The position numbers were made by a program, and so were the translations under genes. Shown here piece by piece: positions 8,192 through 17,476 of a DNA stretch of 64,000 nucleotides (positions are counted from its first letter, which is position 1; every line of letters begins with the position of its first letter). The notes beneath the pieces are model-generated. The model searched no databases. It was not told the DNA's origin and was given only the letters and a program-made list of their open reading frames with translations. Source of the stretch: Veillonella tobetsuensis (GTDB taxonomy: Bacteria > Bacillota > Negativicutes > Veillonellales > Veillonellaceae); contig NZ_BBXI01000009.1 in the NCBI RefSeq assembly GCF_001078375.1, positions 1 to 64,000 on the forward strand. The letters are read 5' to 3'.

Positions 8192-9145
8192 ATGGCATTT
8201 GAAGACGGCAAAAAACTTAAGATTTTCACAGGTAACGCAAATCCAGAGTTGGCAAAGGAAATTTGTGATTATTTAGGTTTGCCTTTAGGTGAAGCGTTTG
8301 TAGGTCGCTTTAATAATGGCGAAGTACAAATTATGATTGATGAAAGCGTACGTGGCAAAGATGTATTTATCATTCAACCAACTAGCTATCCTGTAAACGA
8401 TAATTTAATGGAATTAATGGTTATGGCTGATGCGTTAAAACGTGCTTCTGCTCGTCATATTACAGCTGTAGTTCCTTACTATGGTTATGCTCGCCAAGAC
8501 CGCAAAACTCGTGGTCGTGAACCAATTACTGCAAAATTAGTAGCAAACTTGATGCAAACTTCTGGTATTACACGTCTTGTAACAATTGACTTGCATGCAG
8601 GTCAAATTCAAGGCTTCTTCGATGTACCAGTAGATCATTTATATGGTGCATCCATTTTAGCTAAATACATTAATGAAAAAAATCTTGAAGATGTTATTGT
8701 AGTATCACCAGATCTTGGCGGTGTTACAAGAGCTCGTGATTTGGCTGACCGCATTGGTGCGCCAATTGCAATCATCGAGAAAAAACGCCCTGAACCAGGC
8801 GTAGCTAAAGTTATGAACCTCATTGGTGATGTAAAAGACAAAAACTGTATCATCGTTGATGATATTGTAGATACAGCAGGTTCTCTTGTAGAAGGTGCCA
8901 AAGCATTAAAAGAATTTGGTGCTAAATCTGTTATGGCTGCTGTTACTCATGCTGTATTAACAGATCCAGCAAGTGAACGCATTGCAAACTCCAACATTAA
9001 AGAGCTTATCGTAACAAACACAATGCCATTACCAGAAAATTGCAAATTAGACAATGTAACGCAACTATCTGTAGCTCCATTATTGGGCGAAGCAATTATG
9101 CGTATCTTTCATGAAGTTTCAGTAAGTAATTTGTTTGATAAATGA
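8192..9145 (+). CDS. prs: ribose-phosphate pyrophosphokinase
   Basis: Prs converts ribose-5-phosphate and ATP to PRPP, the shared precursor of purines, pyrimidines, His, Trp and NAD. The protein has the class I landmarks: ATP-site stretch [35 protein letters not shown], the metal-binding [15 protein letters not shown] and the PRPP loop [14 protein letters not shown] near residues 217-230. Length 317 is normal. It lies next to purR, whose effector is PRPP, so a sensor and the enzyme making its signal are neighbours. pth follows 10 bases after the stop. Confidence 0.97.
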   Translation: MAFEDGKKLKIFTGNANPELAKEICDYLGLPLGEAFVGRFNNGEVQIMIDESVRGKDVFIIQPTSYPVNDNLMELMVMADALKRASARHITAVVPYYGYARQDRKTRGREPITAKLVANLMQTSGITRLVTIDLHAGQIQGFFDVPVDHLYGASILAKYINEKNLEDVIVVSPDLGGVTRARDLADRIGAPIAIIEKKRPEPGVAKVMNLIGDVKDKNCIIVDDIVDTAGSLVEGAKALKEFGAKSVMAAVTHAVLTDPASERIANSNIKELIVTNTMPLPENCKLDNVTQLSVAPLLGEAIMRIFHEVSVSNLFDK

Positions 9146-9155
9146 TAGGTGATTC

Positions 9156-9734
9156 TTGAAGTTAGTAGTAGGCCTTGGTAACCCAGGCAAGCAATATGAA
9201 GCGACAAAACATAATATTGGATTTATGGTCATCGATGCCATTGCGGATAGCGCATCTCACACTCCTTGGAGAGAAGAACAAAAGGCAGAGGTGTGCAGTA
9301 TTAATGTAGCTGGTGAAAAGGTATTGCTTGTAAAGCCTCAAACATTTATGAATGCAAGTGGCGAATCTGTAGGTCCACTAATGCGATACTACAAGATCGA
9401 TCCATCTGATGTGTATTGTATTTATGATGATATGGATTTACCGGTAGGCAAATTACGTATTCGACCAAATGGTAGTTCTGGTGGGCATAATGGGATTAAA
9501 TCTTTAATCTCCCATATAGGAACAGAAAATTTTCCGCGTTTTCGCGTAGGTATTGGTCGTCCATTACCACAATGGACTGTCATTGACCACGTGTTAGCAC
9601 CATTTAGTGAAGAAAATCAAGAGAAAGTACAAAAAGGTATCAAAGACACAGTAAAAGCTGTATTAGGCACCTTAGAGGTGGGCATAGACAAAGGGATGAA
9701 TCAGTTTAATCCTAAGCGTCGTCCACAGCGATAA
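9156..9734 (+). CDS. pth: peptidyl-tRNA hydrolase
   Basis: Pth frees tRNA from peptidyl-tRNA that drops off ribosomes. The start is a TTG giving MKLVVGLGNPGKQYEATKHN; no in-frame ATG would keep the conserved N-terminus, and AGGTGA precedes the TTG. Catalytic residues are visible: Asn in GLGNPG, His in KHNIGF, and Asp in YDDMDLPVGKLRIR. The C-terminal extension KGMNQFNPKRRPQR is basic. Length 192 is normal. It is coupled to prs and ends at a strong terminator. Confidence 0.95.
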   Translation: MKLVVGLGNPGKQYEATKHNIGFMVIDAIADSASHTPWREEQKAEVCSINVAGEKVLLVKPQTFMNASGESVGPLMRYYKIDPSDVYCIYDDMDLPVGKLRIRPNGSSGGHNGIKSLISHIGTENFPRFRVGIGRPLPQWTVIDHVLAPFSEENQEKVQKGIKDTVKAVLGTLEVGIDKGMNQFNPKRRPQR

Positions 9735-9745
9735 ATAACATGCAT

Positions 9746-9781
9746 AAGGGCATGAGTCTCATTGAGATTCATGCCCTTTTT
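9746..9781 (+). terminator. terminator after pth
   Basis: AAGGGCATGAGTCTC pairs with GAGATTCATGCCCTT (one G-T pair) across a short loop and is followed by TTTT. Confidence 0.9.
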
Positions 9782-9792
9782 ACGAGGTATAT

Positions 9793-11274
9793 ATGAGCAA
9801 TCAAGAAAAAATGCCTTTTGTAGAGGCTTTAGAATCATATAAGGAACAACATTTTGTGCCTTTTCATACACCTGGTCATAAGATTGGTGTTGAAGCGCCT
9901 CAGTTACTAAAGGACTGGATGGGAGCAGCACTGCCATATGATTTAGGGGTTATGTATGCTCTAGATGATTTACATGAACCTGAAGGAGAGTTAAAAGAGG
10001 CGCAAGACTTAACTGCTGAATTATATGGAGCTGATGATTGCTGGTTCTCTATTAATGGCACAACCGCTTTAATTGAAGCGATGATTATGGGGACAGTAGG
10101 TCCTGATGAAACGATTATTATTCCTCGAGAAGCACATCGTTCCGTTATTAGTGGATTAGTGTTATCTGGTGCAAAGCCTGTTTATATGGATTGCCAATTT
10201 GATGATCGGTGGGGTATCCCTTTAGGTGTATCAGTGGAAGATGCTATTAAAACCATGGATGCTCATCCAGAGGCTAAGGCGATTCTCTTAGTGTATCCAA
10301 ACTATTATGGTGTAGGTGTAGATATTGTAAATATCGTAAAAGAAGCTCACAAACGGGGGTTAATAGTCCTTGTTGATGAAGCTCACGGCCCTCATTTACC
10401 TTTTGCTGAAGCATTACCTATTGGTGCTATCGAGGCTGGCGCTGATTTAGTGGCACAAAGTACGCATAAGTCAGTAGGTTCATTAACTCAAACATCATGG
10501 TTACTAGGTCAAGGTGAGCGTATTAATAAGCGCCGTATTATTCAGATGCATCAAATGTTACAGAGTACGAGCCCTAACTATATTTTTCTTGCATCCTTAG
10601 ATATGGCACGCCATCAATTAGCTATGGCAGGTAAGGAGCTAGTAAGTCGTACTGTAGAATTGAGCCTATATTTAAGAAATGAGCTACATAAGATTCCTGG
10701 TATTACAACTATGGAATACTCGGATATTCAAAATCAAGTTGTAAATTATGACTGTACCAAGGTAGTAATCGATGCTAAAGAATTAGGTCTTACTGGTGTT
10801 GTTTTTGAACGAATGTTGCGAGAGAATCACATTGAGGTGGAGTTAGTGCAAGCTCATCATGTGCTAGTACTTATCACCATTGGTGACACTAAAGATTCCG
10901 TACATGCTCTTATTAAGGCCGTTCGATCTATAAGTGATGAAGTATTAAATGGTTTATATACAACTGACCATAGCTTAGAGGGTAATTTTGATGTGCTTAG
11001 TAAAGATTCAGCTCTATTACCTGAGCCAGTCGTTCGTGTAACACCTCGCAATGCTATGTATGCTCATCGTGAGCAGGTTCCGTTAAGTGAAGCATTACAT
11101 CGTATTGTTGGGGAGACTATAGCTTATTATCCTCCAGGGATTCCTTGTGTAGCCGTAGGTGAAGTGATTAGTGAGTCTGTGTTACAATATATAGAGAATA
11201 GAAAGGCTTTAGGTTATGTACCGAATGGAGCCGATGATATGACATTAGAAACAATCTGGGTGTTACAGGAGTAA
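9793..11274 (+). CDS. Orn/Lys/Arg decarboxylase-family PLP enzyme
   Basis: This is a fold-type I PLP enzyme of the short Orn/Lys/Arg decarboxylase group (SpeA/YaaO-like), 493 residues. Visible are FHTPGHK near residue 24-30, the cofactor Asp in VDEAHGPH (D195) and the Schiff-base Lys in STHKSVG (K226). A C-terminal domain (about 390-490) has the PGIPCVAVGE motif. Such enzymes decarboxylate arginine, lysine or ornithine to polyamine precursors; the substrate cannot be told from sequence alone. As in Bacillus, it stands directly before tmk, two bases apart, at the head of the DNA-replication cluster. Confidence 0.88.
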   Translation: MSNQEKMPFVEALESYKEQHFVPFHTPGHKIGVEAPQLLKDWMGAALPYDLGVMYALDDLHEPEGELKEAQDLTAELYGADDCWFSINGTTALIEAMIMGTVGPDETIIIPREAHRSVISGLVLSGAKPVYMDCQFDDRWGIPLGVSVEDAIKTMDAHPEAKAILLVYPNYYGVGVDIVNIVKEAHKRGLIVLVDEAHGPHLPFAEALPIGAIEAGADLVAQSTHKSVGSLTQTSWLLGQGERINKRRIIQMHQMLQSTSPNYIFLASLDMARHQLAMAGKELVSRTVELSLYLRNELHKIPGITTMEYSDIQNQVVNYDCTKVVIDAKELGLTGVVFERMLRENHIEVELVQAHHVLVLITIGDTKDSVHALIKAVRSISDEVLNGLYTTDHSLEGNFDVLSKDSALLPEPVVRVTPRNAMYAHREQVPLSEALHRIVGETIAYYPPGIPCVAVGEVISESVLQYIENRKALGYVPNGADDMTLETIWVLQE

Positions 11275-11276
11275 TT

Positions 11277-11963
11277 ATGGGGACTTTAATCATATTAGAA
11301 GGCGGAGATGGTAGTGGCAAAGCTACGCAAACAAAGCGTTTAGTAGAACGATTACAGGAGGAAGGCCATCGCGTGTGTAGTGTTAGCTTTCCGAATTATG
11401 AGAGTGATGCATCTATGCCTATTAAAATGTACTTATCTGGGCAATTTGGTACAGAGGTTGATGCAGTAAACCCTTATGTGGCAAGTACCATGTATGCCAT
11501 AGATCGTTTTGCTTCTTTTAGAATGGACTGGGAATCATTTTATAATGATGGTGGTATTATTATTGCAGATCGTTATACGACATCAAATATGGTTCATCAA
11601 ATGGTGAAATACACTGATACTGATGCACGAATTCAATTTTTAGAATGGCTTGAAGATTTTGAATTTGTTAAGTTCGGACTACCACGTCCAGATGTGGTTT
11701 GTTTGCTAGATGTGCCTTTAGAGGTAACAGAAGCATTGATGTCCGAGCGAACTGGTAAAACTGGTGGTGAGACAGGGGACATACACGAGGGTAATCGCAC
11801 GTATTTACAATCGGTCCATGATGCGTATGATGAATTGGTAAATCGCTATCAATGGCATCGGATTTCATGCACACAAAAAGGTGATAGTGAGAATTTTGCT
11901 ATGCGTAGTATAGAATCAATTCATAATGATATATATGATGTGGTAAAAGGTCTATTGAAATAG
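11277..11963 (+). CDS. tmk: thymidylate kinase
   Basis: Tmk phosphorylates dTMP to dTDP. The P-loop is GGDGSGKATQTKRL (residues 9-22), slightly unusual in having Ala where many have Ser or Thr. DRYTTSNMVHQ carries the DRY-type motif, and the lid region ERTGKTGGETGDIHE is longer than in the roughly 205-residue E. coli enzyme. At 228 residues it matches the longer clostridial type. The stop of the preceding decarboxylase lies 2 bases upstream, indicating translational coupling, and a terminator follows. Confidence 0.9.
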   Translation: MGTLIILEGGDGSGKATQTKRLVERLQEEGHRVCSVSFPNYESDASMPIKMYLSGQFGTEVDAVNPYVASTMYAIDRFASFRMDWESFYNDGGIIIADRYTTSNMVHQMVKYTDTDARIQFLEWLEDFEFVKFGLPRPDVVCLLDVPLEVTEALMSERTGKTGGETGDIHEGNRTYLQSVHDAYDELVNRYQWHRISCTQKGDSENFAMRSIESIHNDIYDVVKGLLK

Positions 11964-11982
11964 GCGAAACTACTGGTCTTTG

Positions 11983-12015
11983 AAAATGGCGGCTCTTTAA
12001 AAAGTCGCCATTTTC
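11983..12015 (+). terminator. terminator after tmk
   Basis: AAAATGGCGGCT pairs with AGTCGCCATTTT (one G-T pair) across an 8-base loop. TATAAT at about 12018-12023 just after it may be the -10 of the next operon. Confidence 0.8.
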
Positions 12016-12052
12016 CTATATAATAGTAATATTGGACAGGATAGGAGGAATT

Positions 12053-13093
12053 ATGACATATTTTGATAATGTAATCGGTCAAGATACGATTAAAAACCAC
12101 CTAACTGAATTGGTAAAACGGCAAACATTACCGCATAGCTTGTTGTTTTATGGAGAGTCTGGACTTGGTAAGCTCGATATGGCAATAGGTCTAGCATCAC
12201 TTATTTTGGGACGACAAGTTTTTTCAGGTCATAATGGCACTGAATATTTAGAGGCAGTAAAATCCGCACGTATTGCTAATGGTGAAAGTGAAAAGAAAAT
12301 AGAGGCCGAAGGCTTACCAATTTATATGGATAAGGGGGATGCATTTTGGATTCGGCCCATGAAATCAACCTTAAAGGTAGAGCAATGGTATAGCCTGTTA
12401 CAAGACCATCTATCCGTAGCTGGATTAGGTAACCGCGTCGTTATTATTGAAGACTTTCATGCAGCCAATGCTATCATGGCTAATGCCATGTTAAAAACGA
12501 TTGAAGAACCACCTGCACAGGTGTACTTCATTATTATTACGAATAAGATTAACCTTGTACTACCAACGATTATTTCACGCTGTATGGGTGTTGGATTTCA
12601 ACCTGTATCGGATGAAAGCATACGCCTTGCATTAGAAAAACGTGGTGTTACAGGAAATATAGATGAAGCTATTTTCATGGGGCATGGTAATACTGCTGTT
12701 GTAGAATCTCTATTGCAACAGGGAACAATTACTATGCTAGAGTTAGCTGTTAAATGGATGCGTACTTTGGGCACTGATGCACGATGGTTCTCCAAAATTG
12801 CAGTTTGGTGTGAGTCTTTGATTCGTGAGGATGCATTAGAATTAATGCATTGGTTACGATTAATAAGTCGCGACATGATGGCCTTAAAGTGTGGAGCTAC
12901 TATTGAGCAACTTCAAGTTCCTATGCATAAAGCAACATTATTAGAATTATTACCGCAGTGGACAATGACCGCTTTAGCAACTGTATCACATGAAACATTG
13001 CGAGCGGAACAGGCCTTGCGGTTACACATAAAAATTGCTCTCGTGGTGGACGGTCTTAGCATCGCCCTTCACAATGCTCGTGAGGAGGTTTAA
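12053..13093 (+). CDS. holB: DNA polymerase III delta' subunit
   Basis: The delta' subunit is part of the clamp loader that places the beta ring on DNA. The 346-residue protein opens with YFDNVIGQDTIKNHL, has a Walker-A-like GESGLGK (about 35-41), the LKTIEEPP motif and the SRC sensor motif in IISRCMG. Unlike E. coli delta', the four-Cys zinc module after the P-loop is missing: the stretch from about residue 50 to 98 has no Cys and looks like a different insert. The start ATG follows AGGAGGA; an upstream in-frame TTG at 12032 has no such support. ricT starts immediately after its stop. Confidence 0.92.
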   Translation: MTYFDNVIGQDTIKNHLTELVKRQTLPHSLLFYGESGLGKLDMAIGLASLILGRQVFSGHNGTEYLEAVKSARIANGESEKKIEAEGLPIYMDKGDAFWIRPMKSTLKVEQWYSLLQDHLSVAGLGNRVVIIEDFHAANAIMANAMLKTIEEPPAQVYFIIITNKINLVLPTIISRCMGVGFQPVSDESIRLALEKRGVTGNIDEAIFMGHGNTAVVESLLQQGTITMLELAVKWMRTLGTDARWFSKIAVWCESLIREDALELMHWLRLISRDMMALKCGATIEQLQVPMHKATLLELLPQWTMTALATVSHETLRAEQALRLHIKIALVVDGLSIALHNAREEV

Positions 13094-13939
13094 ATGGTAA
13101 CCATCGTTGGTGTACGATTTAAAAAGGCCGGTAAAATTTATTATTTTTTACCAGGTGATGAAGCTTTAATGATTGATGACGGTATCATTGTAGAAACAGC
13201 GCGTGGCGTTGAATATGGTACGGTTGTAATCGGACCAAAAGAGGTTTCAAAAGATAATTTGGTGATGCCTGTTAAGCAAGTAATGCGTAAAGCAACACTA
13301 AAGGATTTGCAACAATTAGAGAAAAATGAGGAGCGGGAAGAAAAAGCCTATGCAATTTGCTTAGAAAAAATAGCTAAACGTAGACTGCCTATGAAATTAA
13401 TCAATGTAGAGTATACATTTGATATGAATAAAATTGTATTCTTCTTTACTGCAGATGGTCGTATTGATTTCCGTGAACTCGTAAAGGATTTGGCTACAGT
13501 ATTTAGAACGCGTATTGAATTGAGACAAGTAGGCGTTCGCGATGAGGCGAAGGTATTAAATGGTATTGGCGCCTGTGGCAGACCTTTATGTTGTTCTAAT
13601 TTTCTAGGTGATTTTTCTCCTGTATCCATTCGTATGGCTAAGGATCAGAATTTAAGTTTGAACCCTACAAAAATTTCTGGCGTATGTGGTCGCCTGATGT
13701 GCTGCTTGAATTATGAAGACGATTTATATAAAAAAGGTGGCGATTTGTATGTAAAGAAAGATCGCAATCTTTCAGCTCAAGATGTAGAACCGCCAGGCAT
13801 TGGAAAAGAAGTGGTTACTGATGAAGGCATTGGCAAGGTTCTAAAGGTAAATCACCACAAACATACTGTTAAGGTCCAATTAGAGGCCGGTAGAACTATT
13901 GATTTAAAATGGTCGGATGTGGCATTACCAGATGAATAA
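13094..13939 (+). CDS. ricT: PSP1-domain protein RicT (YaaT), Y-complex subunit
   Basis: RicT forms the Fe-S-containing Y-complex with RicA and RicF, which steers RNase Y processing in Bacillus. The 281-residue protein has the PSP1 C-terminal domain with the Cys clusters CGRPLCCSNF and CGRLMCCLNYED (about residues 157-206), which can hold an iron-sulfur cluster. Its ATG directly follows the stop of holB, the same order as in Bacillus. RicA and RicF are not in the window, so it may act alone or with distant partners. Confidence 0.93.
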   Translation: MVTIVGVRFKKAGKIYYFLPGDEALMIDDGIIVETARGVEYGTVVIGPKEVSKDNLVMPVKQVMRKATLKDLQQLEKNEEREEKAYAICLEKIAKRRLPMKLINVEYTFDMNKIVFFFTADGRIDFRELVKDLATVFRTRIELRQVGVRDEAKVLNGIGACGRPLCCSNFLGDFSPVSIRMAKDQNLSLNPTKISGVCGRLMCCLNYEDDLYKKGGDLYVKKDRNLSAQDVEPPGIGKEVVTDEGIGKVLKVNHHKHTVKVQLEAGRTIDLKWSDVALPDE

Positions 13940-14660
13940 TCAAGAACAACTTGATGATTTGATTATCGATAATTTAAAGATATATCAGCGGCAAGACCAA
14001 TTTCGCTTTTCCTTTGACGCCATTGCACTCGTACATTTTTGTCGATTTAATCATCGGCATCGTTATATAGACTTAGGCACGGGCACAGGTGTACTTCCTT
14101 TAATCGGTACATCCTTAGGTGCTGGGCATATAACAGGCGTTGAAATTAATGATGTAGTGGCTCAGATGGCTGAACGCAGTGTTACCTACAATCATAAATC
14201 TGATGTAGTATCGATTATACATGGTGACTATCGCACAATGAATTATCATCAGTTTGGATCTAAACCATTTGATGGTGTATTGGTCAATCCACCTTATTTT
14301 GACCATCGAAAAGGTGAGATGCCCGATGATAATAATTTGTGTTTAGCCTTGCATGATAGGTGTACGACTATTGAGGATGTTTGTAATAGTGCATCGAGAT
14401 TAATCAAAAATAAGGGGCATTTATGGATGGTGTATAGCGCCCCTCGTCTATTAGAGCTTGTGAACGTATTAACAGTTACCGGATTTGCAGTAAAACGGTT
14501 GCGTATGGTTCACGGCATGCTTTATAAGCCTGCTAAAATTGTTTTGCTTGAAGCCATAAAAGGTGGAGCTCAAGGTTTAACTGTTGAGCCTCCACTTATC
14601 GTATATAGCCAACCTAATGTGTACACGGAGGAGGTGTCTCGTTGGTATGAACGAAAATAA
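13932..14660 (+). CDS. tRNA1(Val) (adenine37-N6)-methyltransferase-like protein (TrmN6/YabB family)
   Basis: This class I SAM-dependent methyltransferase has the glycine-rich SAM loop YIDLGTGTGVLPLIG and the catalytic NPPYF motif (VLVNPPYFDH) typical of N6-adenine methylases. The family modifies A37 of tRNA-Val in E. coli; the target here is inferred. Two starts are possible: ATG 13932, overlapping the ricT stop by 8 bases, or ATG 13917 (five residues longer). Neither has a strong ribosome-binding site, so it relies on coupling. rsmI overlaps its end by 14 bases. Confidence 0.85.
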   Translation: MNNQEQLDDLIIDNLKIYQRQDQFRFSFDAIALVHFCRFNHRHRYIDLGTGTGVLPLIGTSLGAGHITGVEINDVVAQMAERSVTYNHKSDVVSIIHGDYRTMNYHQFGSKPFDGVLVNPPYFDHRKGEMPDDNNLCLALHDRCTTIEDVCNSASRLIKNKGHLWMVYSAPRLLELVNVLTVTGFAVKRLRMVHGMLYKPAKIVLLEAIKGGAQGLTVEPPLIVYSQPNVYTEEVSRWYERK

Positions 14661-15492
14661 CAAGGGCACCTTGTATTTAGTGCCTACGCCCATTGGCAAT
14701 CTAGAGGATATGACCTATCGCGCTGTACGCATACTGGGTGAAGTTGATGCTATTGCTGCGGAGGATACGCGTCATACGGGTATATTATTAAAACATTTTG
14801 ACATTAGCAAGCCTTTGATTTCTTATCATGAACATAATAAAGAAGAAAAGGGAAATGCCATTATTGACATGCTGTTAGATGGTAAGAATATTGCTTGTGT
14901 CAGTGATGCGGGCATGCCTGCTATATCTGATCCCGGTGCTGACCTAGCGTCAAAGGCCATTGCACATCATATATCTCTTGTGCCTTTACCAGGGGCTAAT
15001 GCAGCCTTAACAGCACTGATTGCATCTGATTTAGACACCAAGCAATTTACATTCTTTGGATTTTTACCAAAACGTGGTAAACATCGAAGTGATGCCCTTC
15101 AGCTTATGGCAAAACAAAGGGGAACGCTTATATTTTATGAAGCCCCTCATCGTTTACAGGAGGTGCTCCAGGATATGTACGACGCCTTTGGTAATCGACC
15201 GATTACGATTGCTAGGGAGCTTACTAAGAAGTTTGAAACCTTTTTGCGTAGTGATTTATCATCTATTTGTAATGATTTAGAGAAAATTACGTATAAAGGA
15301 GAATTCGTTCTTGTCATAGGTGGTAGTGAAACTGGTGAGGCTATTGATGAAGTTCCGCAGCAATCTATGTCTTACGAAGAGGCGGTAGCTGAGTTGGTAG
15401 ATTTAGGATTGCCAAAGAAGGAAGCTATTCGCGAAGTAGCAAAACGTTTTGGCGTTTCACGCCGTGAGGTTTATAATATTGTAGAACGATAA
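14647..15492 (+). CDS. rsmI: 16S rRNA (cytidine1402-2'-O)-methyltransferase
   Basis: RsmI 2'-O-methylates C1402 in the decoding centre of 16S rRNA. It is a tetrapyrrole-methylase-fold enzyme, recognised by LYLVPTPIGNLEDMTYRA at the N-terminus, AEDTRHTGILLKHF and the PGANAALTALIASDL loop. I chose ATG 14647, preceded by GGAGGAGGTG; longer versions would add a sequence unlike the family. The 281-residue length is normal. It overlaps the preceding methyltransferase and lies 31 bases before metG. Confidence 0.95.
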   Translation: MNENNKGTLYLVPTPIGNLEDMTYRAVRILGEVDAIAAEDTRHTGILLKHFDISKPLISYHEHNKEEKGNAIIDMLLDGKNIACVSDAGMPAISDPGADLASKAIAHHISLVPLPGANAALTALIASDLDTKQFTFFGFLPKRGKHRSDALQLMAKQRGTLIFYEAPHRLQEVLQDMYDAFGNRPITIARELTKKFETFLRSDLSSICNDLEKITYKGEFVLVIGGSETGEAIDEVPQQSMSYEEAVAELVDLGLPKKEAIREVAKRFGVSRREVYNIVER

Positions 15493-15523
15493 CACTTTCA
15501 CAAGTGCTGAATAGAAGGAGATT

Positions 15524-17476
15524 ATGATGGGCGATACAAAAAAGACATATTATATTACAACTCCAATTTATTATCCTAGTGCTAAACTGCATATTGGTCA
15601 TACATACTGTACATCTGTTGCCGATACAATTGCACGTTTCAAACGTTTAGCTGGTTATGATGTACGTTTCTTGACTGGTTCTGACGAACATGGTCAGAAA
15701 ATCCAACGCGCTGCCGAGGCACAAGGTATTACACCTTTAGAATATACGACTAATATCGTAAATGGTTTTAAAGCATTATGGGAAAAAATGCATATTTCCA
15801 ATGATGATTTTATTCGTACCACTGATGAACGACATGAAAAGGTAGTACAAGAACTATTCACAAAGGCCTATGAAAAAGGTGATATTTACAAGGCTGAATA
15901 CGAAGGTTGGTACTGTACACCTTGTGAATCCTTCTGGACTGAACAAAAGCTTGGTGAAAATCATACTTGTCCAGATTGTGGACGCCCTGTAGAGCGTGTT
16001 AAAGAGGAAAGTTATTTCTTTAAACTTGGTAAATATACTGAGCAATGGCTCAAGTTCATAGAAGAGAACCCTGATTTTATTCAACCTGAATCTCGCCGTA
16101 ATGAAATGATTCAATTCGTAAAACAAGGTCTTGAGGACTTAGCCGTATCTCGTACATCATTTGACTGGGGTATCAAATTACCATTTGACCCTAAGCATGT
16201 TGTATATGTTTGGTTTGATGCGTTAGTAAACTATATTAGTGCCTTACATCCATTTGATGGAGATGGAGAATTGTATAAAAAATTCTGGCCCGCTGATCTT
16301 CATCTAGTTGGTAAGGAAATTGTACGTTTTCATACTATCATTTGGCCGATGATGCTCATGAGCCTTGAGTTGCCATTGCCTAAAAAGGTATTTGGTCATG
16401 GCTGGATGATTGTAGATGGTACTAAGATGAGTAAATCTCTTGGTAATGTTATTGATCCAATTCCATTGATTGAGACCTATGGTGCAGACTCTTTGCGTTA
16501 TTACTTGTTGAGTGAAATTACACTTGGCAATGATGGCAATTTTACATTACCTAATTTTGTTACAAAAATTAATGCAGATTTGTCTAATGACTTGGGGAAC
16601 CTTTTGAATCGTACCATTGCGATGATTGAAAAATATCACGATGGTGTTATTACAAAAACTGATGATATAGACGCGTTAGATAAAGAAATTTCTTCCTTAG
16701 CAGAACAAACTGTAGCTGATTTTGAAGCGCAAATGGAGGCTATGGAGTTAAATAAGGCTCTTAAAACTGTTTGGGCTTTCATCGGTCGTATGAACAAATA
16801 CATCGATGAAACGATGCCGTGGGTATTAGCTAAGAGTTCTGAAGATGTAGATGTTCTACGTTTGCAATCTGTTATGTATCATCTTGCTGAAAGCTTACGT
16901 ATCATCGCAGTTCTCGTAAGTCCAGTTATTCCAGTAGGGGCACCAAAAATTTGGGAACAATTAGGATTGTCTGGCTTTGAACAAGTACAGTTAGATGATG
17001 TTCGTAGTTGGGGCGCTATTAATACGGGTACTAAGGTAGTAAAAGGTGAACCAATTTATCCTCGCTTTGAAATTCCAGAAATGGTAGAAACCGTTACTGT
17101 AACAGAAGAAGTAGAAGAAACTGTTGATACATCTAATGTTCCACCATTAAAAGAAAATATCACTTATGATGATTTTGAAAAATTAGATCTTCGTGTAGCT
17201 AAGGTTGTTAGCTGTGAAAAAGTACCTAAATCTAAAAAATTATTGAAATTTGTATTGGATATTGGTCTCGAAGAACGTACCGTACTCAGTGGCATATCTC
17301 AATATTATGAACCAGAAACAATGGTTGGTAAAAAAGTGATATACTTAGCGAACTTAGCACCTAAAAAAATGATGGGCATTGAGTCTTATGGTATGATTTT
17401 ATCTGCTTCCGATTGGGAAGAACATTTAGAAGTTACCAATATCGAATCATTACCAGCAGGGAGCATTGTAAAATAA
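15524..17476 (+). CDS. metG: methionyl-tRNA synthetase
   Basis: MetG charges tRNA-Met, needed for initiation and elongation. HIGH is at residues 23-26 and KMSKS at 301-305. A zinc knuckle is formed by C131, C134, C149 and C152. The C-terminal 110 residues are an EMAPII-like tRNA-binding domain (ITYDDFEKLDLRVAKV ... YGMILSA), giving the dimeric long form of 650 residues. AAGGAG precedes the ATG; a second ATG one codon later has better spacing. No T-box leader is seen in the 31 bases upstream. tatD overlaps the stop. Confidence 0.97.
   Translation: MMGDTKKTYYITTPIYYPSAKLHIGHTYCTSVADTIARFKRLAGYDVRFLTGSDEHGQKIQRAAEAQGITPLEYTTNIVNGFKALWEKMHISNDDFIRTTDERHEKVVQELFTKAYEKGDIYKAEYEGWYCTPCESFWTEQKLGENHTCPDCGRPVERVKEESYFFKLGKYTEQWLKFIEENPDFIQPESRRNEMIQFVKQGLEDLAVSRTSFDWGIKLPFDPKHVVYVWFDALVNYISALHPFDGDGELYKKFWPADLHLVGKEIVRFHTIIWPMMLMSLELPLPKKVFGHGWMIVDGTKMSKSLGNVIDPIPLIETYGADSLRYYLLSEITLGNDGNFTLPNFVTKINADLSNDLGNLLNRTIAMIEKYHDGVITKTDDIDALDKEISSLAEQTVADFEAQMEAMELNKALKTVWAFIGRMNKYIDETMPWVLAKSSEDVDVLRLQSVMYHLAESLRIIAVLVSPVIPVGAPKIWEQLGLSGFEQVQLDDVRSWGAINTGTKVVKGEPIYPRFEIPEMVETVTVTEEVEETVDTSNVPPLKENITYDDFEKLDLRVAKVVSCEKVPKSKKLLKFVLDIGLEERTVLSGISQYYEPETMVGKKVIYLANLAPKKMMGIESYGMILSASDWEEHLEVTNIESLPAGSIVK

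Noticed and set aside
15493-15523. Possible T-box leader before metG
   Set aside because: Only 31 bases separate rsmI and metG; no T-box or specifier stem fits.
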